A DNA stretch of 5,407 nucleotides from the NCBI GenBank assembly GCA_027858555.1, contig JAQICP010000267.1, positions 1 to 5,407 on the forward strand, read 5' to 3'. This DNA is from Vallitaleaceae bacterium (GTDB lineage Bacteria > Bacillota > Clostridia > Lachnospirales > Vallitaleaceae). A program made the position numbers and the translations under genes. Numbering within the stretch: position 1 is the first letter of the stretch; every line of letters starts with the position of its first letter. The notes under the pieces were generated by a model. It did no database searches. It was not told the origin of the DNA and saw nothing but the letters and a program-made list of their open reading frames with translations. Positions 1 through 4,324 of this stretch are shown piece after piece.

Positions 1-1008
1 GGAGATAAAATAAAAAGATTTATTTCAATAGAAGCGATGATTAATGCGAAAGTTGTGGAGGCACTCATTATAGCAACGCCACACTATGACCATCCTGTTC
101 AAGGCATCTTAGGATTGAAGGCCGGGTTACATGTACTCATTGAAAAACCAGCAGGTGTGTATACTAAAGCCGTTAGAGTGCTTAATGAAGTGGCGAGTGA
201 GACTAACAAGGTTTTCACTATTATGTATAACCAAAGAACCAATCCAATCTATCAGAAGGTGAAGCAAATGATTGATTCTGGGGAAGTTGGTGAGCTTATA
301 AGAGTGAACTGGGTTATTACGGATTGGTTCAGGTCACAGGCCTCTTATAATTCAGGTGGATGGCGAGCTACTTGGGCAGGTGAAGGCGGTGGCGTCTTAC
401 TAAATCAATGTCCGCATCAGATTGATTTGATTCAGTGGCTATGTGGACCACCAAGCAGGGTTAGAGGGTTTGCAGATTATGGCAAATATCATGATATAGA
501 AGTCGAAGATGATGTGACAGCGTTTTTTGAATATGCCAGTGGTGCAACAGGTACATTCACAACATCAACTGGGGAATCACCCGGTACCAATCGACTAGAG
601 ATTTCAGGAGACCTTGGTAAATTACTGGTAGAAAACAATGAGCTTATTTTCTATCAAAATCAAGAAAGCTTGATAGCGTTCACATTAAACAGCGAAGAAG
701 GGTTTGAAAAACCTGTATTCAAAATCTTGAAAATACCAATGGAAGGGATAGAGACAGGTCATGTAGGGATCATACAAAACTTTGTGAATGCTATTATTTC
801 TGAAGAAAAACAAATTGCACCAGGTTCTGAGGGCATCAACGGACTCAGTCTATCTAATGCCATTCATTTATCCTCTTGGACGGATGATTGGGTAACACTG
901 CCAATTGATGAAGAACTATTCTTAACTAAGTTACAAGAGAAGATTAGTCAGTCTAAGTATGTGAAAGTGACAAGCGATCAGGTATTTGATATCACAGGCA
1001 GTCATTAG
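1..1008 (+). CDS. Gfo/Idh/MocA family NAD(P)-dependent oxidoreductase, 5'-partial
   Basis: A cytoplasmic dehydrogenase of the inositol/glucose-fructose oxidoreductase family, which oxidises or reduces a hydroxyl on a sugar, cyclitol or derivative using NAD(P). The frame is open to base 1, and the residues before the first ATG at 37 (GDKIKRFISIEA) fit the family, while that ATG has no ribosome binding site. The gene therefore starts outside the window, and roughly the first 50-60 residues, including the Rossmann GxGxxG loop, are missing. Seen here: the end of the nucleotide-binding fold (ALIIATPHYDHP), the conserved EKP motif at 142-150 whose Lys is the usual catalytic/cofactor residue, and the second-domain motif GGGVLLNQCPHQID from 385, with His at 415-417 as the likely catalytic partner. 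The C-terminal alpha/beta domain looks complete. The downstream isomerase suggests sugar or inositol-like catabolism; the substrate is unknown. The family call is firm, the specificity is not. Confidence 0.93.
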   Translation, partial: GDKIKRFISIEAMINAKVVEALIIATPHYDHPVQGILGLKAGLHVLIEKPAGVYTKAVRVLNEVASETNKVFTIMYNQRTNPIYQKVKQMIDSGEVGELIRVNWVITDWFRSQASYNSGGWRATWAGEGGGVLLNQCPHQIDLIQWLCGPPSRVRGFADYGKYHDIEVEDDVTAFFEYASGATGTFTTSTGESPGTNRLEISGDLGKLLVENNELIFYQNQESLIAFTLNSEEGFEKPVFKILKIPMEGIETGHVGIIQNFVNAIISEEKQIAPGSEGINGLSLSNAIHLSSWTDDWVTLPIDEELFLTKLQEKISQSKYVKVTSDQVFDITGSH

Positions 1009-1138
1009 TGAAACATCAGCAGAAGGAACATCAGCAGAAGGAAGCATTAGCCAAAGGAAGCATTGACCAAAGGAAGCATCAACCAGAGGAACATCAACAA
1101 AAGGAAATAATAATCAAAAGAAATAACAACTTAAGAAG
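1001..1138. repeat. Degenerate 15-16 bp tandem repeat after the oxidoreductase
   Basis: Successive units begin near 1014, 1029, 1045, 1061, 1077, 1092, 1108 and 1124, with lengths of 15 or 16 bp. The consensus is close to CATCARCMRAAGGAA(G). The first units are nearly identical (CATCAGCAGAAGGAA twice) and the last ones decay into A-rich sequence. A degenerate first copy (GTCATTAGTGAAA, 1001-1013) contains the oxidoreductase stop codon, so the array runs into the coding end. The array has no dyad symmetry, which argues against CRISPR or a terminator. The mixture of 15 and 16 bp units does not keep a reading frame. It looks like slippage-expanded spacer DNA; any function is unknown. Confidence 0.8.
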
Positions 1139-1188
1139 CTAATAAACTTAATATTACTAATTAGAGTAAACTTTCGGCATATGAAACA

Positions 1189-1216
1189 CTTACAATAATA
1201 ATAGGACTTATACGAT
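1189..1216 (+). promoter_or_regulatory. Possible weak sigma-A promoter for the isomerase
   Basis: CTTACA (1189-1194) and TACGAT (1211-1216) are separated by 16 bp, each matching the sigma-A consensus at four of six positions. They lie just upstream of the isomerase ribosome binding site. The -10 falls inside an inverted repeat. The match is modest, and read-through from the oxidoreductase is an alternative. Confidence 0.3.
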
Positions 1217-1224
1217 ACCGTATA
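1209..1224. promoter_or_regulatory. Inverted repeat TATACG-N4-CGTATA before the isomerase (operator-like)
   Basis: TATACG (1209-1214) and CGTATA (1219-1224) form a perfect 6 bp dyad around the spacer ATAC. It ends 13 bp before the isomerase start and overlaps the proposed -10. A compact palindrome in this place is typical of a repressor operator. It could also form a tiny hairpin close to the ribosome binding site. The dyad is seen directly; the function is inferred. Confidence 0.4.
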
Positions 1225-1237
1225 GATTGGAGTATAT

Positions 1238-2014
1238 ATGAACAAGTTAATAGTTGCGGCACAATTATATACAGTTAAGGATTTACTAAAAGACAAGAGT
1301 GAAGGGGAAGTAAGAAACGTCCTTAAACAAATCAAAGACATTGGGTATGATGCAGTTCAGATTTCGGGAATCGGTCCAGTAACCAAAGAATTGGCACTGA
1401 GATATCAAACTATATGTGAGGCGCTTGAATTAGAGATATGTGCTACCCATGTAGGACTTTCTGATTTACAAGAAGATCTTGACTGGATTATTGAATATCA
1501 TAATATGTGGAAATGCCATTACGTGGGAATCGGGTCCATGCCTAATGGGTATAAGACAAAGACAGGTGTGATTGAATTCGCTAAGATATGCAATGAGCTT
1601 GGCGCAAAATTGAACAAAGAAGGCATTCATCTGGTGTATCATAATCACCGTTTTGAATTTGAGAAGTTTGGGTCAAAAACTATGATGGACATGTTATTTG
1701 ATAATTTCGATAATCATGTTGAGTTTGAAATCGATACTTATTGGGTTCAGGCCGGTGGTATGAATCCTGTAGAGTGGATTGAAAAAGTAGATGGTAGGAT
1801 GGGCGTGGTTCATTTTAAAGATATGCGAATTAAAGATGACCAGCAGGAATTTGCAGAAGTTGGGAGTGGGAATCTAGATTGGCATCAGATTTTAGAGGCT
1901 TGTAGGAAGACGGCGGTTATATATGCTGCTGTTGAACAGGATGCTTTTTATGAAGATGCCATTGAAAGTCTGAAAATGAGTCGTGACTATATACAAAATG
2001 AATTTAACCTGTAA
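1238..2014 (+). CDS. Sugar phosphate isomerase/epimerase, xylose isomerase-like TIM barrel (IolE-type)
   Basis: A 258-residue protein of the AP-endonuclease-2/xylose-isomerase-like TIM-barrel superfamily, whose members isomerise, epimerise or dehydrate sugars and inositol intermediates in the cytoplasm using a divalent metal. Strand-end motifs appear in the expected order: AAQLYTVKD (7-15) at the first strand, ATHVGLSD (69-76), YHNHRFEFE (134-142), FEIDTYWVQAGG (163-174), VVHFKDM (190-196), EVGSGNLDW (207-215) and VEQD (232-235). Glu142, Asp166, His192 and Glu233 are the likely metal ligands, by analogy with the family. Length is normal for the family and no residue obviously needed is missing. 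The start is supported by TGGAG (1228-1232), 5 nt before the ATG. It follows the oxidoreductase on the same strand, a pairing common in inositol and sugar catabolic loci. The exact reaction cannot be assigned, so I give no iol symbol. Confidence 0.93.
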   Translation: MNKLIVAAQLYTVKDLLKDKSEGEVRNVLKQIKDIGYDAVQISGIGPVTKELALRYQTICEALELEICATHVGLSDLQEDLDWIIEYHNMWKCHYVGIGSMPNGYKTKTGVIEFAKICNELGAKLNKEGIHLVYHNHRFEFEKFGSKTMMDMLFDNFDNHVEFEIDTYWVQAGGMNPVEWIEKVDGRMGVVHFKDMRIKDDQQEFAEVGSGNLDWHQILEACRKTAVIYAAVEQDAFYEDAIESLKMSRDYIQNEFNL

Positions 2015-2052
2015 TATTATAATAATTTCAGCGAAAGTCAATATAAGTAATG

Positions 2053-2072
2053 TCACTATTAGTGATTGTTTA
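2053..2072 (+). terminator. Weak hairpin after the isomerase, possible terminator
   Basis: TCACT (2053-2057) pairs with AGTGA (2061-2065) across the 3 nt loop ATT and is followed by TTGTTTAT. The stem is only 5 bp and AT-rich, and the U tract is interrupted, so termination would be inefficient at best. It sits 39 bp after the isomerase stop. Confidence 0.28.
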
Positions 2073-2083
2073 TACAAGAGTCG

Positions 2084-2112
2084 TATTCATACCATAATAT
2101 TTAAGTTATAAT
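2084..2112 (+). promoter_or_regulatory. Sigma-A-type promoter for the cupin gene
   Basis: A perfect -10 TATAAT (2107-2112) lies 17 bp after a weak -35 TATTCA (2084-2089, three of six matches). Transcription would begin near 2119, giving a leader of roughly 125-130 nt before the cupin start. The leader holds a dyad at the start point and a run of 10 bp repeats. The good -10 with a poor -35 suggests dependence on an activator or low basal output; that part is inference. Confidence 0.5.
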
Positions 2113-2114
2113 AG

Positions 2115-2147
2115 ATTAATGAGCGCGCAGTATATATGCACATTAAT
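2115..2147. promoter_or_regulatory. Imperfect dyad at the predicted cupin transcription start
   Basis: ATTAATGAGC (2115-2124) and GCACATTAAT (2138-2147) are reverse complements at nine of ten positions around a 13 bp centre. The left arm begins just 2 bp after the -10, so the dyad spans the predicted start point. That is an operator-like position. In RNA it could form a 5' stem-loop. The symmetry is seen directly; the role is inferred. Confidence 0.45.
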
Positions 2148-2190
2148 ATACGTGAATACACATGAATGCAGATGAATACAACTAATATAC
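2141..2190. repeat. Degenerate 10 bp repeats in the cupin leader
   Basis: Three consecutive 10-mers share the core TGAATRCA: CGTGAATACA (2151-2160), CATGAATGCA (2161-2170) and GATGAATACA (2171-2180). They are flanked by TAATATAC at 2144-2151 and 2183-2190. A related block, GATAAATACA (2227-2236), sits next to the ribosome binding site. The 10 bp period is close to one helical turn. The block may be slippage-derived spacer or an array of weak protein contacts; sequence alone does not decide. Confidence 0.55.
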
Positions 2191-2235
2191 ATAAACAAAT
2201 GAAAACTATTAATACATACTTATGTAGATAAATAC

Positions 2236-2241
2236 AGGAGG
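2236..2241 (+). promoter_or_regulatory. Strong Shine-Dalgarno AGGAGG for the cupin
   Basis: A consensus AGGAGG lies 5 nt before the ATG at 2247. It fixes the start of the cupin gene and is clearly stronger than the sites ahead of the isomerase (TGGAG) and the MFS gene (AGGA). Confidence 0.85.
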
Positions 2242-2246
2242 TTACT

Positions 2247-2564
2247 ATGGTTGAAAAAGTATATCCATTAGCACAGACAGAAGTGACAACGGCTGAAAAG
2301 ATAATTATGACAGATGAGATTCATTATATTCATTTGGTTCTAGGCGCGGGTGAAGCATTAGATAGGCATCATGCCAATGCGAAAGTGCATATGAACATCT
2401 TACGCGGTACAGTGACATTAGAGTTAGCAGACCAAGAAGCACATGCGTATAGTGTTGGTAATCTGGTTGTAATACCAGATAAGACTGAGATGCTAATTAG
2501 CAACAAGGAAGATCATGCATTAGAAGTAGTGATTGTTAAAGCCCCAGGACCTGTACAGGCATAA
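2247..2564 (+). CDS. Small single-domain cupin protein with non-canonical metal site
   Basis: A 105-residue beta-barrel protein covering one cupin domain and little else. Motif 1 aligns as G35-x5-H41-x-A43-x3-V47-x6-G54, followed by TVTLEL. Motif 2 aligns as G71-x5-P77-x-K79-x2-M82-x3-N86. Against the classical consensus, the second His, the Glu and the motif 2 His are replaced by Ala43, Val47 and Met82. His42 and His48 lie nearby and could still help bind a metal or ligand. From memory, a clostridial/Thermotoga-type cupin subfamily has a similar NSNVYMIVxRG...IPxxTKM pattern, so this may be a real subfamily rather than decay. The ending VVIVKAPGP also fits. No signal peptide or membrane segment is visible, so it is probably cytoplasmic. 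Context suggests a sugar-binding, isomerase-like or sensory role beside the dehydrogenase and isomerase; the function is unassigned. Confidence 0.88.
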   Translation: MVEKVYPLAQTEVTTAEKIIMTDEIHYIHLVLGAGEALDRHHANAKVHMNILRGTVTLELADQEAHAYSVGNLVVIPDKTEMLISNKEDHALEVVIVKAPGPVQA

Positions 2565-2605
2565 ACTAGCTATTTAATCACATATTGAAGGTATGAATTA
2601 TATGG

Positions 2606-2643
2606 CCCGCCATTTCTATTTGAAATGACGGGTTTATTTTATT
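2606..2643 (+). terminator. Intrinsic terminator after the cupin gene
   Basis: CCCGCCATTTC (2606-2616) pairs with GAAATGACGGG (2622-2632) across the 5 nt loop TATTT, giving an 11-position stem with one C-A mismatch. The U-rich tail TTTATTTTATT follows. It lies about 40 bp after the cupin stop and closes the plus-strand cluster. This is the clearest intrinsic terminator in the window. In the other direction no comparable U tract follows, so bidirectional use is unlikely. Confidence 0.9.
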
Positions 2644-2683
2644 TACAGTAGTTTTCTAATCCTCAATCATAATACTAGAAGTT

Positions 2684-2863
2684 AATATTGGCTTGCTATG
2701 GCAAGGTGAGCCTATTAAAGCTGGGGGGCATGGCATGATTTTTAAGGATAAGCAAGACCGATTATTATTAACAATTCATACACCTAATGAGACACCCTGT
2801 GAAAGGGCTATCTTCATAGAGCTTACGGAATTGGAAGATGGTATTGCAATAAAGGCTATTTAA
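2684..2863 (+). pseudogene. Relic of a GH43-type glycoside hydrolase (C-terminal end only)
   Basis: The frame is open from 2660 to the TAA at 2861-2863 but has no start or ribosome binding site that could make a working protein. From about 2684 it reads like the last part of a family 43 glycosidase: LLWQGEPIKAGGHGMIF, then KDKQDRLLLTIHTPNETP, then CERAIFIEL and a short acidic tail. GPWxQ..PL...GGHGMIF....G.L.L..H.PN..P.ER..F is the recognisable closing pattern of many GH43 arabinosidase/xylosidase-like enzymes (from memory of the family). The catalytic five-bladed propeller is absent, so the fragment is inactive. It lies between the cupin terminator and the MFS gene, overlapping the MFS stop by 8 bp tail to tail. 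The frame has no internal stop, which suggests a fairly recent deletion of the rest of the gene. An unrelated small protein from the ATG at 2735 (42 residues) is the less likely alternative. Confidence 0.7.
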
Positions 2864-4127
2864 CAGGTCGTTTAATTGAAGCGGCCATGATGGCACCAGT
2901 GAAAGTTAGTCCTGCTACAATGAAGAGTATGGTGGTATAACTGCCTGTCAGGTCGTAAGAGAGACCAAAAGGTAGTGGTCCAAGTGCTGATCCGATAACA
3001 CCAAATACTGCAGCGGCTCCACGGATACTACCTAGATGCATGCGTCCAAAGTATTTCACCCAGATAACGTTTAGGGTGACACCCTGCATATTATTAGCCA
3101 GACCTAGAACTAGCATGAATATGGCGCCAGTTATGAAACTATGTACGATGTTCAAAAATAGAAAATCCAAAGTAATGACAACTAAAGCAATCAATATGAT
3201 GAATTTGGAACGGTATCTGTCTACTATTGTTCCAGCAAATATTGGCATGAAGAACCCGGGTAGAGCAACAAGGCCAATGACTATAGCGGCCGTACTTGAG
3301 TCAATACCTTGAAGCTTCATGATGGAAAAAAAGTGAAACATAAGCCCAGTATTGACCATGGGCATGATCATGGAAATCAACCCAATCAACCAAAACTCTT
3401 TGGTTCTTAGTGCTTCTTTTAAAGTCCAAGAAGTAGCAATCATCTTATCCATTTCAGCCTGTAAAGTTTCTGCGTCGCTAGCTGCCTTATTATCGGGTAA
3501 TAAGCCGATATCTTCAGGTTTATTAATGACAAATAAAGCCATGAGAGGTACTAGTACAACCAGTGCCAATACACTCCACATCCGCCAAGCGGTTTGCCAG
3601 CTATAATTCTGAATAATACTCAAGTTAAGAGCAGGTACAATAAGGGTACCAAGTATAGTACCAGTGGTCATAAGACTGATGGCAAGCGCTCGGCGTTTTT
3701 CAAACCATTGAGGGACAAGGGCTCCTGGAATTAGTGTTAGAGAACCTTGACCCAAGTAGCGCATCATAAAAAATCCAAAGAAGATCATCACGATACCATT
3801 GATAAAACTGTTGAATAAAGTGGCAATGACTAGTCCAATGCCAACGACGACTAACATACGTCTTGGTCCGTGCTTATCAACAGCCCTACCAACAAATACC
3901 AGTAGAATGCCTGAGATTACGGTAGCAACTGAATAGATTGAAGAGATAAGGGTTCTGGAAAGTCCAAAATCTGCGATATAAGCATCAATAAAGACACTGA
4001 TGCCATAAGTCTGTCCTGGAGAAGAGAAGAACATAGCCACAACGGCAAGGGCTATGATTACCCAACCATAATAGAGTTTTTTCTGAATTTTGAGTGCTAA
4101 GGTATTTCTGAAGGTGTGTTTAATCAT
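2856..4127 (-). CDS. MFS transporter, oxalate/formate or monocarboxylate carrier-like
   Basis: A 423-residue inner-membrane carrier of the major facilitator superfamily with the usual two six-helix halves. A short basic N-terminus leads into helix 1 (about 20-44, YYGWVIIALAVVAMFF). The loop between helices 2 and 3 carries the MFS signature GRAVDKHGPRR (80-90). RYLGQGSLTLIPGALVPQWF (123-142) marks the helix 4-5 region, and WQTAWR (177-182) precedes helix 6. The central cytoplasmic loop (about 202-243) contains NKPEDIGLLPDN, as in oxalate/formate antiporter-like and related organic-anion carriers. Length is normal and the gene looks intact. The start follows AGGA with a short 3 nt gap. The gene faces the catabolic genes and has its own strong promoter. 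Substrate is unknown: a carboxylate or sugar acid is plausible, but proteins of this type are often misassigned. Confidence 0.92.
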   Translation of the reverse strand: MIKHTFRNTLALKIQKKLYYGWVIIALAVVAMFFSSPGQTYGISVFIDAYIADFGLSRTLISSIYSVATVISGILLVFVGRAVDKHGPRRMLVVVGIGLVIATLFNSFINGIVMIFFGFFMMRYLGQGSLTLIPGALVPQWFEKRRALAISLMTTGTILGTLIVPALNLSIIQNYSWQTAWRMWSVLALVVLVPLMALFVINKPEDIGLLPDNKAASDAETLQAEMDKMIATSWTLKEALRTKEFWLIGLISMIMPMVNTGLMFHFFSIMKLQGIDSSTAAIVIGLVALPGFFMPIFAGTIVDRYRSKFIILIALVVITLDFLFLNIVHSFITGAIFMLVLGLANNMQGVTLNVIWVKYFGRMHLGSIRGAAAVFGVIGSALGPLPFGLSYDLTGSYTTILFIVAGLTFTGAIMAASIKRPVK

Positions 4128-4185
4128 AAGTCCTGCTTTCTATATAAAGGGATGAAGATTCATTTTTAGATGATTTTGTAACTTT

Positions 4186-4217
4186 GCTATTATAGCTCAG
4201 ATTGAAGTAATTATCAA
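4186..4217 (-). promoter_or_regulatory. Strong sigma-A promoter for the MFS gene
   Basis: Read on the minus strand, -35 TTGATA (4217-4212, five of six) and -10 TATAAT (4194-4189, six of six) are separated by exactly 17 bp. Transcription should start near 4182, leaving a leader of about 55 nt. The -10 lies inside the small palindrome GCTATTATAGC (4186-4196), which could serve as a repressor contact. This is the best promoter match in the window. Confidence 0.75.
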
Positions 4218-4226
4218 ATCTATCAA

Positions 4227-4242
4227 GATATCTAGTGATATC
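4227..4242. promoter_or_regulatory. GATATC-N4-GATATC dyad upstream of the MFS promoter
   Basis: GATATCTAGTGATATC contains two copies of the self-complementary hexamer GATATC, exactly 10 bp apart, forming an inverted repeat with a 4 bp centre. It begins 10 bp upstream of the -35 on the minus strand, where activators normally bind. The hexamer TATCAA (minus strand TTGATA, the same as the -35) occurs at 4212, 4221 and 4239, adding further repetition. The repeats are seen directly; regulator identity is unknown. Confidence 0.45.
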
Positions 4243-4278
4243 AATAAAGAAGCCTAAATCCTGAATGGACAATAGGCC
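4241..4278 (-). terminator. Possible weak terminator after the ABC-F gene
   Basis: On the minus strand GCCTA (4277-4273) can pair with TAGGC (4256-4252). A smaller TCC/GGA pair lies inside the loop, and the U-rich run TTCTTTATT follows. The stem is short and the loop long, so this is a weak candidate. It is nevertheless correctly placed between the ABC-F stop at 4325 and the MFS promoter. The palindrome ATAGGCCTAT (4272-4281) overlaps it. Confidence 0.3.
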
Positions 4279-4324
4279 TATACATATGGGAAAATGACAA
4301 CGTATTATGAGCGATCATTGATTC

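Noticed and set aside
37..1008. ATG at 37 as the start of the oxidoreductase.
   Set aside because: The frame is open to the window edge with family-like residues before it, no ribosome binding site precedes it, and the Rossmann nucleotide-binding loop would be missing.
1014..1138. The repeat array as a CRISPR.
   Set aside because: Units are 15-16 bp, contiguous and diverging, with no unique spacers and no cas genes nearby.
1008..1142. A 44-codon open frame starting at GTG (1008) across the tandem repeat, reading as Gln/Lys/Glu/His-rich peptide (VKHQQKEHQQKE...).
   Set aside because: No ribosome binding site, the start overlaps the oxidoreductase stop, and the repeat units alternate 15 and 16 bp so they do not preserve a frame. 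The peptide is a by-product of repeat composition.
1114..2077. Minus-strand frames at 1114-1341, 1466-1648 and 1892-2077.
   Set aside because: They lie wholly or largely opposite the isomerase, are compositionally odd (Cys/Tyr/Ile-rich) and have no supporting signals.
2119..2246. The cupin leader as a riboswitch.
   Set aside because: Beyond one imperfect stem at the 5' end, it is A-rich and repetitive, with no terminator, no anti-terminator pairing and no motif of a known riboswitch class.
3040..3606. Two plus-strand open frames (3040-3312 and 3352-3606) inside the MFS gene.
   Set aside because: They are antisense to a well-supported membrane protein, have no ribosome binding sites and no recognisable domains.
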